A stretch of DNA of 64,000 bases from Micromonospora zamorensis (lineage in GTDB: Bacteria > Actinomycetota > Actinomycetes > Mycobacteriales > Micromonosporaceae): the NCBI RefSeq assembly GCF_900090275.1, contig NZ_LT607755.1:1984001-2048000 (forward strand), read 5' to 3'. Under the pieces are notes generated by a model, which saw only the letters and a program-made list of their open reading frames with translations, did no database searches and was not told where the DNA came from. The position numbers and the translations under genes are program-made. Position 1 is the stretch's first letter. Each line of letters opens with the position of its first letter. This document shows, piece after piece, positions 1 to 8,138 of the stretch.

Positions 1-162
1 GAAGATCACCTTGTGCGTCAGTAGCGCTTGCCGCAGTTCGCGGATCACATCGTCGCTGAGGTCCTCGGCGGCGTCCACGCCGAGGACCTCGGCGCCGATG
101 TTGCCCGCCACCTGCCGGATCCGGACCCGGGTGTTGACGGGGTTCTCGATGGTGTGAGTCAC
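1..162 (-). CDS. TauD/TfdA-family dioxygenase, N-terminal part (cut by window edge)
   Basis: The 54 visible codons read leftward without a stop. They give IGAEVLGVD, then LSDD, then LRQALLTHKVIF, which is the typical N-terminal strand and helix of Fe(II)/2-oxoglutarate dioxygenases of the TauD/TfdA family. The start is a GTG at 162, with GGAAGG about 10 bases upstream. The catalytic HxD...H residues lie outside the window, so activity cannot be judged. It is divergent from the PLP enzyme at 431 and has its own TTGCCA triplet upstream, which suggests a tailoring role (hydroxylation, desaturation or cyclisation) in the neighbouring NRPS-PKS pathway. The family call is good; the substrate is unknown. 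Confidence 0.75.
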   Translation of the reverse strand, partial: MTHTIENPVNTRVRIRQVAGNIGAEVLGVDAAEDLSDDVIRELRQALLTHKVIF

Positions 163-275
163 CTGGTCCTGCCCTTCCTTGTCGGAGTCGACGGCTCTGC
201 CCGCGTGGAGCCTGGGGAAGTGCACACGCTCCACGTCTGGGCGCCTGGCCAACGCCGCCGGTCTTGAGAGCCATA

Positions 276-301
276 TTGCCAAGTCTTGCCAGCCCTGGCA
301 A
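276..301. promoter_or_regulatory. Triple TTGCCA box, TauD-gene side
   Basis: TTGCCA at 276, TTGCCA at 286 and TGGCAA at 296 sit exactly 10 bp apart, so the three copies lie on one face of the helix. The outer two form an inverted repeat with 14 bp between them. It lies 114 bp before the dioxygenase start at 162. The same layout recurs at 377. That it is a regulator-binding site is inferred. Confidence 0.6.
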
Positions 302-376
302 CGCCTGAATCCGCAGTATAAGAACTACTTTTCAGTCAGCAGCAACCTCGGCTCGGCGTCCGCCGATTGCTGGCTG

Positions 377-402
377 TTGCCAAATCTGGCAGGCTTTGGC
401 AA
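377..402. promoter_or_regulatory. Triple TTGCCA/TGGCAA box, PLP-enzyme side
   Basis: TTGCCA at 377, TGGCAG at 387 and TGGCAA at 397, again in exact 10-bp steps. The box ends 29 bp before the ATG at 431. Its closeness to the start would suit a repressor site, or an activator of a promoter with a short leader; the sequence does not decide between them. Confidence 0.6.
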
Positions 403-430
403 AGCGCATCGTCTCGTGGGAGGGCTAAAC

Positions 431-1708
431 ATGATCGATACCGAGGCCGTGGAGGCGATCCGCCAGGAGCTGATCACCTGGAGGTACAAGGGGCTGCCGG
501 TGGCGCTGGACGGCTGCACCATCGCCAACGCCGCGGAACGCGGGCTCAACCTGTTCGAGGACGGATTCCTCGGGCCGATGCTCGTGCTCGACGACGACGC
601 CCTGACCCACAACCTCACCACGATGGCGAAGTGGTGCGCCGACCGGGGAATGCAGCTCGCCCCGCACGCGAAAACGACGATGGCGCCGCAGCTCTGGGCT
701 CGCCAGATCGAGGCGGGGGCGTACGGGCTGACTGCGGCCAACACCGCCCAGCTGCGGGTGTACCGCGCCTTCGGGGTGTCCCGAGTCATCTTCGCCAACG
801 AACTGGTCGACAGTGCCGGGCTGCGCTGGGTCGACGAGGAACGGTCCGCGGACCCCGGGTTCGAGTTCGTCTGCTTCGTCGACTCGGTCGAGGTGGTGGC
901 CCAGATGGAAGCCTCGCTGCGTCAGGTGGGTGCAGCGCCGGTGGATGTCCTGGTCGAGGTCGGCCGCACCGCCGGACGGGCCGGGGCGCGGTCGGTGGCC
1001 GAAGCGACGGCGGTGGCCCGCGCGGCCGCGGCCAGCCCACTCCTGCGTCTCGTCGGGGTGGGGGGCTACGAGGGTGTGCTGGTCAACGATCCGTCGCCGC
1101 ACAGCATCTCGGTGGTCAACGAATTCCTGCACCGAATGCGCGAACTGACCATCGCCCTGCATCGCGAGGGACTGTTCGAGACCGACGAGATCCTGCTCAC
1201 CGCAGGGGGCAGCTGCTTCTTCGACCAGGTCGCCGAGGTGTTCGGCGGGCCGTGGCCGGGCATGTCGGTGACCACCGTGCTGCGCAGCGGATGCTATGTC
1301 ACCCACGACGACGGTTTCTACCGGTGGATGTCCCCGTTCTCCCGGGGCGAGGCCGCCAACGGCTCGCTACGGCCGGCCCTGAAGCTGTGGGCGCGGGTCA
1401 CCTCGATGCCGGAGCCAGGGTTGGCCCTGCTGACCGCCGGCAAGCGGGACCTGTCGTTCGATGCCTGGCCGCCGGAACCGCAGCTGGTCCGCGGCGTCGA
1501 CGGCGAGATCCGTGAGCTGGCCGACTGCGCCATCCGCGCGGTCAACGACCAGCACGCCTTCCTCACACTGCCCGCCGGGCACGGGCTCGCGGTGGGGGAC
1601 TGGGTCATGCTCGGACTGTCCTACCCGTGCACGGCCTTCGACAAGTGGCAGCTGATCCCGGTCGTACGGGGCGAAACCGTTGTCGACTTCGTCCGGACCT
1701 ACTTCTGA
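431..1708 (+). CDS. D-serine deaminase-like PLP enzyme (fold III)
   Basis: This 425-residue protein has the alanine-racemase-like barrel and the C-terminal D-serine-dehydratase-like domain of the DSD / D-threonine aldolase family. The PLP lysine is K81 in HAKTTMAP. The domain TAGGSCFFD and the C-terminal block ending CTAFDKWQLIPVV are typical. In the family members I recall, the zinc site near the C-terminus reads HPC; here it reads YPC (Y398, C400), so one metal ligand appears changed. ATG 431 is chosen because GGGAGGG lies just upstream and the family N-terminus starts here. It faces the GNAT gene across a hairpin terminator. In the cluster it probably dehydrates, racemises or aldol-cleaves an amino-acid precursor; which of these is unknown. 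Confidence 0.8.
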   Translation: MIDTEAVEAIRQELITWRYKGLPVALDGCTIANAAERGLNLFEDGFLGPMLVLDDDALTHNLTTMAKWCADRGMQLAPHAKTTMAPQLWARQIEAGAYGLTAANTAQLRVYRAFGVSRVIFANELVDSAGLRWVDEERSADPGFEFVCFVDSVEVVAQMEASLRQVGAAPVDVLVEVGRTAGRAGARSVAEATAVARAAAASPLLRLVGVGGYEGVLVNDPSPHSISVVNEFLHRMRELTIALHREGLFETDEILLTAGGSCFFDQVAEVFGGPWPGMSVTTVLRSGCYVTHDDGFYRWMSPFSRGEAANGSLRPALKLWARVTSMPEPGLALLTAGKRDLSFDAWPPEPQLVRGVDGEIRELADCAIRAVNDQHAFLTLPAGHGLAVGDWVMLGLSYPCTAFDKWQLIPVVRGETVVDFVRTYF

Positions 1709-1717
1709 CGAGGCTGC

Positions 1718-1756
1718 CCGGTGTGGGCGGCGCCGCCGTGGCGACGCCCACACCGG
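1718..1756. terminator. Bidirectional hairpin terminator
   Basis: A 12-bp perfect stem (1718-1729 pairing with 1745-1756, CCGGTGTGGGCG and its complement) closes a 15-base loop. It fills the 67-bp gap between two convergent genes, as expected of an actinomycete terminator without a U-tract. Confidence 0.65.
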
Positions 1757-1775
1757 ACGGCTCGGGCCCCGCTGG

Positions 1776-2657
1776 CTAGAGGAAGTGGCCGCTGGCCAGG
1801 TACGGCGTGGGTTCCGTCATGCCCCGCAGCGCCAGGTAGCCCTCCTGGCCGATGTCCAGCCGGGCGGCGAGCCCCACGTCGATCGCCCAGTGGTTGGCGG
1901 TGGTGATGCAGTTGATCAGCGTCGGCCCGCGCGACGAGGCCAGCGCCTCCCACAGCAGCGAGGACGCCGTCTGCGGGTCCTGGGCCGCCAGCAGCTTCGC
2001 CTGCCCGAGATCCTCGTCGATGAACACGTACCCCTGCCGACCCGACTGCCGGGACACCACCAGACGCATCCGGCGAATCATGTATTCGTGGTCAGGGCCG
2101 TGCCCGGCGCCGCGCCGGCTCACGTCCAGCCGATCCATCCACTCGATGTCGTTCTCGTCGCCCTCGCTCAGGCCGGAGACCGTCGGCAGCGTGGACCGGT
2201 CCACGCTGCCCACCATGCGCATCTGCGGATAGAGCAGGAAACCCGCCAACCGGTAGCGGCGGGTGGCCCCGGGGTGCACTGTCGACGAGAACAGCCCCGG
2301 ACGCCCATCGGCATGGGCCAGGACGGCGTCCATCAGCTGTCGGCCCAGCCCGCGCCCCTGGTGCTGGGGCAGCACGCCGTACGTGGCCAGATACCAGACC
2401 TGTTCCCGATTCTGCGAGATGGCGAAGCCGACCATGTCGTCACCGTCCATGGCCGCCCAACAGCCGCCCGGATCGGTCTCCACGAGGTACGACATCCGGT
2501 CGATCCACTGCTTGCCCACCGCGGCGGACCGGGGCTGAACCTCCGGCTCGCTCACCCGGCGGCTGAGCCGGTCGCCTTCGAAGAAGGTCACCGCCGAGGC
2601 TCGCTCGGCGGCTGGCACGTCCTCGACCCGCATCGGCCTGATCTGCGTCTCTCCCAC
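1776..2657 (-). CDS. GNAT-family N-acetyltransferase
   Basis: This 293-residue protein carries an N-terminal GNAT fold. The acetyl-CoA loop reads QHQGRGLGRQL (about residues 98-108) and follows the strand WYLATYGVLP. The second half (residues 150-290) is about the size of a second, degenerate GNAT repeat, with no clear CoA loop. It starts with GTG at 2657, only 4 bases after the stop of the HTH-TPR regulator, so the two are co-transcribed. It might acylate an amine in the pathway product for self-protection, or tailor it; its pairing with a regulator gene leaves both open. Confidence 0.75.
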   Translation of the reverse strand: MGETQIRPMRVEDVPAAERASAVTFFEGDRLSRRVSEPEVQPRSAAVGKQWIDRMSYLVETDPGGCWAAMDGDDMVGFAISQNREQVWYLATYGVLPQHQGRGLGRQLMDAVLAHADGRPGLFSSTVHPGATRRYRLAGFLLYPQMRMVGSVDRSTLPTVSGLSEGDENDIEWMDRLDVSRRGAGHGPDHEYMIRRMRLVVSRQSGRQGYVFIDEDLGQAKLLAAQDPQTASSLLWEALASSRGPTLINCITTANHWAIDVGLAARLDIGQEGYLALRGMTEPTPYLASGHFL

Positions 2658-2661
2658 GATC

Positions 2662-3915
2662 TCAACCGTCCTTTCCGCTGCTCGCCGGTGGTCGCGCGCT
2701 CATTCCCCGTAGCCTGGCCGACGCCGACAGTGTCTCGGCCAGACTGCGCCAGGCCTCCGCCGCCAACTCCAGGTTGTGCGCCGCAGTGGCGTTGTGCGCC
2801 AGCCGCTGCAGGTGCGCGATGCCGGCCTCGGTGTCGCCTCCGACGATGGAGAGGCGGCCGCGCAGCACCTCGATCCGCAGCCGATCCCGGAACGACAGGC
2901 GCCCGTCCGAGTCGTCGATCCTGCCGGCCAGATCCTGGGCCTCGGCGAACCGCCCCTCCTCGAACGCCAGGTGTGCCTGCAGGGAGAGCATCTCCTGCTG
3001 GTGCAGCTCGGACCCGATCATCCGCAGCACGGGGGCGACCTCCTCCAGGCGGGCACGTGCCTCCGCAACCTGTGCCGGGGTGCTCTGCAGGTACAGCGAA
3101 GCAGCGGCGAGCCTCAGTCGCACCCACAGCTTGAGATCTTCGTGGCTGTCCAGCAGTCGCAGTGCCTGTTCCAGCATCTCCTGCGAGGCACGGTAGTCAC
3201 CCTGGCGCATGCTGACCGTCGCCGATGCCCACAGCGCCTCCACGTACGCGGTGCCCGGAGTGCCTTCGGTGAGGGCGCACAGCAGGTCGGCGTGCCGGCG
3301 TGCCTCGCTCAGCCGGCCCGCCTCGGCCTCGGTGGGGATCAGCACGTGCAGGGCGGCCGTCCGGTCCGGCAGAGCGAGCGCGGTGGACAGTTTGACGGCC
3401 CGCTCGGCGTACTCGCGGGCCTTCACGATGTCGCCGAGGACCCGCAGGCAGCGCGACATCCGGGTACATGTGCGCACCAGCAGTTCGGGCACGTCAAGTT
3501 CCTCGGCCAGCGCGAGCAGTTCGGTAAGCAACGCGTACGCCGCCTCGTGCGCGCCCTCGTCACTGCGCAGCCCGGCCAGCAGCCACAGGGCCTGCCAGCG
3601 CAGCTCCGGCGCGCGTCCGTCGTCGAGGCGGAGCGCCTCGGCCACGCGTTCGGCGCTGTCGGTCTGCACACCCGACGTGACCGAGGCGAGCACGATTGCC
3701 AGTGTTGCCGACATCGGCTGGGAGAGGAACGCGGCCTCCTCGACCCCGAGCCGCTCTGCCAGGTACGCCACCACACGTGGCGTGGGTTGCCGGGCGCCCG
3801 ACTCCAGCCGCGACAGATAGCCGGTGGAGATGTAATCCCCCGCGAGTGCAGCCTGCGACAGTCCGCGTCCCAATCGGAGGGCCCTCAAGCGTCGACCGAA
3901 CTGCGGCTGATCCAA
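2662..3915 (-). CDS. HTH-TPR transcriptional regulator, copy 1
   Basis: The 417-residue protein has an XRE-type HTH at residues 7-60, with recognition region ISTGYLSRLESGAR, followed by about 300 residues of helical TPR-type repeats with periodic A/L and R. This layout matches RRNPP peptide-receptor regulators and other HTH-TPR proteins. A TTG start at 3915 is chosen because it aligns with the N-terminus of copy 2 at 6664-7932. The two HTHs are almost the same, including the run PTPRVVAYLA, so they should recognise the same DNA. The gene is divergent from the desaturase across a gap holding TTGTCA/TTGCCG boxes. It likely controls this cluster; the ligand is unknown. Confidence 0.8.
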   Translation of the reverse strand: MDQPQFGRRLRALRLGRGLSQAALAGDYISTGYLSRLESGARQPTPRVVAYLAERLGVEEAAFLSQPMSATLAIVLASVTSGVQTDSAERVAEALRLDDGRAPELRWQALWLLAGLRSDEGAHEAAYALLTELLALAEELDVPELLVRTCTRMSRCLRVLGDIVKAREYAERAVKLSTALALPDRTAALHVLIPTEAEAGRLSEARRHADLLCALTEGTPGTAYVEALWASATVSMRQGDYRASQEMLEQALRLLDSHEDLKLWVRLRLAAASLYLQSTPAQVAEARARLEEVAPVLRMIGSELHQQEMLSLQAHLAFEEGRFAEAQDLAGRIDDSDGRLSFRDRLRIEVLRGRLSIVGGDTEAGIAHLQRLAHNATAAHNLELAAEAWRSLAETLSASARLRGMSARPPASSGKDG

Positions 3916-4072
3916 TGTCTCATCCCTGAGGTGTGGGAGGCGGTGCCACTCGGCATCGACTCACATCTGCCGAGACACGCAATCACGGCAGAATGCAGAC
4001 GGGTTGCGGCATCACGAATGTGATCCCCCCAGCGCCTCTTGGTGGCTTGACCGTAGTCGTGGAATAGCGGCC

Positions 4073-4112
4073 TTGTCAACGTCAGGCAACAGCATTGTCA
4101 AAGACGTTGCCG
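4073..4112. promoter_or_regulatory. TTGTCA/GGCAA box array before the desaturase operon
   Basis: TTGTCA at 4073, AGGCAA at 4084, TTGTCA at 4095 and TTGCCG at 4107 are spaced 11, 11 and 12 bp. They lie in the 362-bp divergent gap (3916-4277) between regulator copy 1 and the desaturase, with another TTGCCA at 4232. This is a looser version of the boxes at 276 and 377. Nothing else is seen in this gap. Confidence 0.45.
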
Positions 4113-4277
4113 TCCTCTACCGTCGTCGCTGAGCGCCACCCTGTCCCAGCTCGCCATCCATTCCGCCAGCCGCCGGCTGGTCCCGCGGCCGGTCGCCAGC
4201 GGGCGCTGGGTTCGCCACTGCTGGCGGCCTTTTGCCACGTGCACATTCCGGCGCGTGCCCTCTGCGAGGAGTCTCGA

Positions 4278-5480
4278 ATGGCCTCGGTGAACACCCTCAG
4301 CCCGCCCACCGACCTCGACTTCAGCAAGCTGTCTCCCGAGATCCGGCGCGAGCTGCGCAAGCTGTGCCGGTTGGACAACCACCACGGAATACTCGGCGTC
4401 CTCTTCGACTACGCGGTCGTGGCATTCGCCGTGTATCTCAGCGTGGGCGTGTCGTACTGGTTCTACCCGGTGTCCCTGGTGCTCATCGGGTCCACCCAGC
4501 GTGCCCTGGTCAACCTCCTGCACGAAGCGTCGCACAAGGTGCTGGCACGCAATCAGACCTTGAACCTGGTGCTCAGCACGGTCTTCACCGGGCACCTGGT
4601 GTTCCACATGCACAACCCCTACCGCAGCTCACACATCGGCCTCCATCACCGCTACCTCGGGGACCGGGAGAAGGACCCCGACTACAGCTTCCACGTGGAG
4701 TGCGGCATCTACGATCCGGGCGGCTCCAACCGGGCCTTCTTCCTGCGCAACATTCTCCTTGCGGCTCTGGGTCTGCGAACCCTCGAGTATGTCCGCTACG
4801 TGGTGGAGGACCGGCTGCTGTTCCGCGAGGACCAGATTGCCGTCTCGATGCCGATCAGCCTGCGGGCCGAGCGCTGGCTGCTGCTCGGAGTATGGACGGT
4901 GCTGCTGACCCCGATCGTGTCCGGCGGCTACCTGCTCGAATTCGTCCTGTTCTGGATTGTGCCGCTGTTCACCACCGCGGTCGCCATCGGCTGGCTGTCC
5001 GAACTGGCCGAACACTTCCCGTTGCCGGAGAGCGAGAACAGGCAGATCCTGATGACCCGCAACCGCCACGGCTGGGCCATCGAACGGTTCCTGCTTGGGC
5101 GCCACAACGACAACTACCACCTGGTTCACCACCTCAACACCGGCGTGCCCTTCTGGAACATGAAGAAGGCCCACCGGATCCTGCTCGGCGATCCGGCTTA
5201 CGCGTTGTGGGACGGGATGTGGGCCGGCATCATGACCCGCTCGCCGGGCCGCAGGGACAAGGAAACGCTGATCAGTTACGCCGGGAAATACCGCGAGTGG
5301 CGTCGCACCGGCGGCGATCCCGGCGACCCGGGGCAGCGCAGTTTCGCCGAGATCGCCGCGCTGGCCAGGCACTCGTGGACGCCGCCACCGCAACCACAGC
5401 CGGCACCGCTGCCCGCGCCGGCACGACCAGTGGCGGCGGCGCCTGCGGAGTCGCCGGTACCGGCCAGGGCCCGACGATGA
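4278..5480 (+). CDS. Membrane diiron fatty-acid-desaturase-like enzyme
   Basis: This 400-residue integral membrane protein has the three histidine boxes of the membrane desaturase superfamily: HEASH (residues 82-86), HIGLHH (119-124) and HLVHH (281-285, preceded by HNDNY). Hydrophobic segments lie at about residues 45-75 and 200-245. The last 40 residues are a Pro/Ala-rich tail. ATG 4278 has GAGGAG 6 bases upstream. It overlaps the next gene by ATGA. Members of this superfamily desaturate, hydroxylate or make alkynes on lipid or carrier-bound chains. In this cluster it may modify an amino-acid or acyl precursor; that is inference. Confidence 0.85.
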   Translation: MASVNTLSPPTDLDFSKLSPEIRRELRKLCRLDNHHGILGVLFDYAVVAFAVYLSVGVSYWFYPVSLVLIGSTQRALVNLLHEASHKVLARNQTLNLVLSTVFTGHLVFHMHNPYRSSHIGLHHRYLGDREKDPDYSFHVECGIYDPGGSNRAFFLRNILLAALGLRTLEYVRYVVEDRLLFREDQIAVSMPISLRAERWLLLGVWTVLLTPIVSGGYLLEFVLFWIVPLFTTAVAIGWLSELAEHFPLPESENRQILMTRNRHGWAIERFLLGRHNDNYHLVHHLNTGVPFWNMKKAHRILLGDPAYALWDGMWAGIMTRSPGRRDKETLISYAGKYREWRRTGGDPGDPGQRSFAEIAALARHSWTPPPQPQPAPLPAPARPVAAAPAESPVPARARR

Positions 5481-6613
5481 CGGCTGGCATGATCCACCTC
5501 AACACCGCCGGCGCGGGCCTGCCGGCCCCCGGCGTCACGGCCGCGATGACCGGCTACCTCGAGGCGGAGGCCACGGCCGGGCCGTACGAAGCCGAACAGG
5601 CCCGCGCCGACGATCTCACCCACCGGGTGTACGCCGTGCTCGCGGACCTTGTCGGTGCGCAAGCGGAGCACATCGCCCTGTTCGCCAGTGCCACCGACGC
5701 GTGGTGCCGGATCGCGTGCCATCTCACCCTGCCCCAGGGAAGTCGAATCTGGACGACCCCCTACGAGTACGCGGGCAACCTCATCGCCCTGCAGCGGCTT
5801 GCCGCCCGCCGCAAGTGTTCCCTCGAGGTGATCCCGGTGGGCGGCACCGGCGACCTGGACCTGGAGTGGATGCGCGCCCACCTCGACGATCGGGTGGCGC
5901 TGGTGTCCGTGGTCCATATGCCGTCGGCGGTCGGGCTGATCCAGCCGGTCGAGCAGATCGGCGCGCTGCTGGCCGGCTCCGCGGCGGTGTACGTGGTGGA
6001 CGCGTGCCAGACGGTGGGCCAGATCCGCGTCGACGTCGATGCGATCGGCTGCCACGCGCTCACCGCGGCGGGCCGCAAGTTCCTGCGCGGCCCGCGCGGC
6101 ACCGGCTTCGCCTACCTGCGCCCCGACCTGTGGGACCGGATCGACCCCGTGTTCTACGACCTGCACGTCGCGCAGGCGCTTTCGCTGCACGAGCACCGGT
6201 GCGACGTGGACACGGCGGCCCGGTTCGAGACCGCCGAACGTGGCAACGCCGCGGTACTCGGCCTGCTCGCCGCCGCCGAGTACGCCCGCGCCGCATCGCT
6301 GGCGCCGACGGCCGAGGTGTACGCGGCACTGACCGCCACCATTCGGCAGACACCCGGTGCCCGGCCACTGATGCCCGGTAGCCGACACAGCGGCATCGCG
6401 TCCTTCACGCACGACCGGCTGCCGCCGGAACGGATCCGTGACGCCCTCGCCGACGACGGGCTCAACACCTGGGTCGGCGTGGGCGCGCACACTCCGCTGT
6501 ACCTGGCCGCGGCCGGGATCGAACGGTTCGTGCGCACGTCGGTGCACCACTACAACAGCCTTGCCGACATCGAGGCGTTCGGCCGGTCGCTGCGCCGGAT
6601 CTGCGCCGCCTGA
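5477..6613 (+). CDS. Class V PLP-dependent enzyme (EgtE / epimerase-like)
   Basis: The 378-residue protein opens with HLNTAGAGL, has the strand VVDACQTVGQ with the PLP-ring aspartate, and carries the Schiff-base lysine K201 in AAGRKFLRGPRGTG. This places it in aminotransferase class V, near cysteine-desulfurase-like, isopenicillin-N-epimerase-like and EgtE-type C-S lyases. The start overlaps the desaturase stop (ATGA), so the two are translationally coupled. No loop cysteine typical of cysteine desulfurases was seen, so epimerisation, beta-elimination or transamination is more likely than sulfur transfer. It acts in the cytoplasm, presumably on an amino-acid precursor of the cluster product. 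Confidence 0.8.
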   Translation: MTAGMIHLNTAGAGLPAPGVTAAMTGYLEAEATAGPYEAEQARADDLTHRVYAVLADLVGAQAEHIALFASATDAWCRIACHLTLPQGSRIWTTPYEYAGNLIALQRLAARRKCSLEVIPVGGTGDLDLEWMRAHLDDRVALVSVVHMPSAVGLIQPVEQIGALLAGSAAVYVVDACQTVGQIRVDVDAIGCHALTAAGRKFLRGPRGTGFAYLRPDLWDRIDPVFYDLHVAQALSLHEHRCDVDTAARFETAERGNAAVLGLLAAAEYARAASLAPTAEVYAALTATIRQTPGARPLMPGSRHSGIASFTHDRLPPERIRDALADDGLNTWVGVGAHTPLYLAAAGIERFVRTSVHHYNSLADIEAFGRSLRRICAA

Positions 6614-6663
6614 CCGATGTTGAAATGGCCTGCCGTCGAGGGGCGAACGGGCACCGGACCGGT

Positions 6664-7932
6664 TCAGCCGGTGGCGGCTCGGCCGGCGAGGGCAGGGCCG
6701 TCACCGTACGGCTTGGCCAGGGTCTCCGCGAGGTTGCGCCACAGCTCGGCGGCGAGCTCGACGTTGTGGGCCTCGTCGGCCTGGCGGGCGAGGTCCTGCA
6801 GCGCCCGGATGCCGCCCTCGGCCTCACCGCCCAGAATGGACAGACGCGCGTGTAGGGCGGCGAGCTTGAGCCGATCGCGGAACGACAGCAGCGAACGCTG
6901 GGAGGCGGCCGCCTCGCACAGCACGCGCGCGTCGTCGAGCCGCCCCTCGGCGAACGCCAGGTGAGCCTGGAGGCTCTGCAACTCCTGGTGCTGACGCTCG
7001 GTGCCGATCAGGTTCAGGACCGGGCCGACAGCATCGAGTGCGGTGCGGGCCTGCGACGGCTGCGCCGGAGTGATCTGCAGATACAGCGAGGCGGCGGCCA
7101 GGTGCAGCCGGATCCACAGCTGCAGGTCGTTGCGGCTGTTCGCGCCGGACAACGCCTCCTCCAGATAGGCGATGGCGCCGGCGTGGTCACCCTGGCGGGT
7201 GCGGACCGTCGCGGCCGACCAGAGTGCCTCGACGTGCAGCGTCCCGCCGGCAGGCTTGGTGAGGTGGCACAACTCGTCGGCGTGGGTGCGGGCCTCATCG
7301 AGCTGGCCCGCCTCGGCCAGCGCGGAGACGAGGGCCTGCAGGGTCGCCGCGCGGTCGGTGAGCGACAGCTCGTCGGCGATGCTGTGCGCCTGCTGCGCGT
7401 ACTCCCGGGCGCCGGTGGTGTCGCCGAGGGTGCGCAGGCAACGCGACAGCTGGGTCTGCGCGCGGGCCAGCAGCGGCGCGACGCCGAGTTGCGTGCTCAG
7501 CTTGACCAGCTCCTCCAACAGGTGGCGCTGCTCGTCGCGCTCGCCGGCGTCACCGCGGATCTCCGCGAGCAGCCAGAGCGCCTGCCAACGCTCGGCCGGG
7601 TCTCGCTGGCCGTCGGTACGCAGCGCCTCGGCCAGTGGTTCGGCGACGCGGTCGTCACCGCTGGCGGAGATCATCGCGGCCAGGATCTGGGTGAACGGGG
7701 AAGCTTGCACGACGTTCACCGGGTCGGCGTTCGGGTCTTCCAGGACCGAGGCCGGCACGCCGAGGCGCTGCGCGAGGTACGCCACCACACGGGGGGTCGG
7801 ACGCCGGGCCCCGGACTCGAGGCGGGAGAGGTAGCCGGTGGAGATTCCACCCTTTGCCAGCGCCGCCTGGGAAAGGCCGCGCTTTTCGCGCAGTGCGCGA
7901 AGCCGGGGCCCGAACTCGGACTGCTGCAGCAT
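6664..7932 (-). CDS. HTH-TPR transcriptional regulator, copy 2
   Basis: This 422-residue paralogue of the regulator at 2662-3915 has an HTH at residues 9-61 (LSQAALAKGGISTGYLSR) and then TPR-type helices to the C-terminus. ATG 7932 is preceded by GGGGG at 6 bases; frame-open sequence further upstream is not protein-like and was excluded. Copy 2 faces the class V enzyme tail to tail. Its upstream gap holds TTGCC boxes at 8009 and 8085-8123, so it may regulate itself. Two receptor-type regulators in one cluster suggest either two ligands or an activator/antagonist pair. Confidence 0.8.
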   Translation of the reverse strand: MLQQSEFGPRLRALREKRGLSQAALAKGGISTGYLSRLESGARRPTPRVVAYLAQRLGVPASVLEDPNADPVNVVQASPFTQILAAMISASGDDRVAEPLAEALRTDGQRDPAERWQALWLLAEIRGDAGERDEQRHLLEELVKLSTQLGVAPLLARAQTQLSRCLRTLGDTTGAREYAQQAHSIADELSLTDRAATLQALVSALAEAGQLDEARTHADELCHLTKPAGGTLHVEALWSAATVRTRQGDHAGAIAYLEEALSGANSRNDLQLWIRLHLAAASLYLQITPAQPSQARTALDAVGPVLNLIGTERQHQELQSLQAHLAFAEGRLDDARVLCEAAASQRSLLSFRDRLKLAALHARLSILGGEAEGGIRALQDLARQADEAHNVELAAELWRNLAETLAKPYGDGPALAGRAATG

Positions 7933-8084
7933 CTCCAACCCCCAAGGCCAAGGTCTCCGACAACCGACATCAAGCGCCGCAGGTATGACCGCCGGTAATG
8001 ACTCGGCATTGCCACCGACGGTATGTGGTTGAAAAGGAGTATAGCCACGCCGACGGGCCGCGTGACAGCGTGCCGGCACAGGGG

Positions 8085-8123
8085 TTGCCTCCACGGGTTG
8101 CCGGCGCGTTGCCGCGTCGGCAA
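8085..8123. promoter_or_regulatory. TTGCC box array before regulator copy 2
   Basis: TTGCCT at 8085, TTGCCG at 8098, TTGCCG at 8109 and CGGCAA at 8118 lie between the end of the glutamine-synthetase-like gene (8139) and regulator copy 2 (7932). A single TTGCCA is at 8009. Spacing is 13, 11 and 9 bp, less regular than at 276 or 377. The minus strand also holds a TATACT at about 8040 that could be a -10 element. Confidence 0.4.
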
Positions 8124-8138
8124 CCCTGCGTATCCGGG

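Noticed and set aside
276..402. TTGCCA triplets considered as SARP-activator heptamer repeats
   Set aside because: SARP sites are direct heptamers with 4-bp spacers and no SARP gene is visible here; the boxes mix direct and inverted copies, and two HTH-TPR regulators are the nearer candidates. Not fully excluded.
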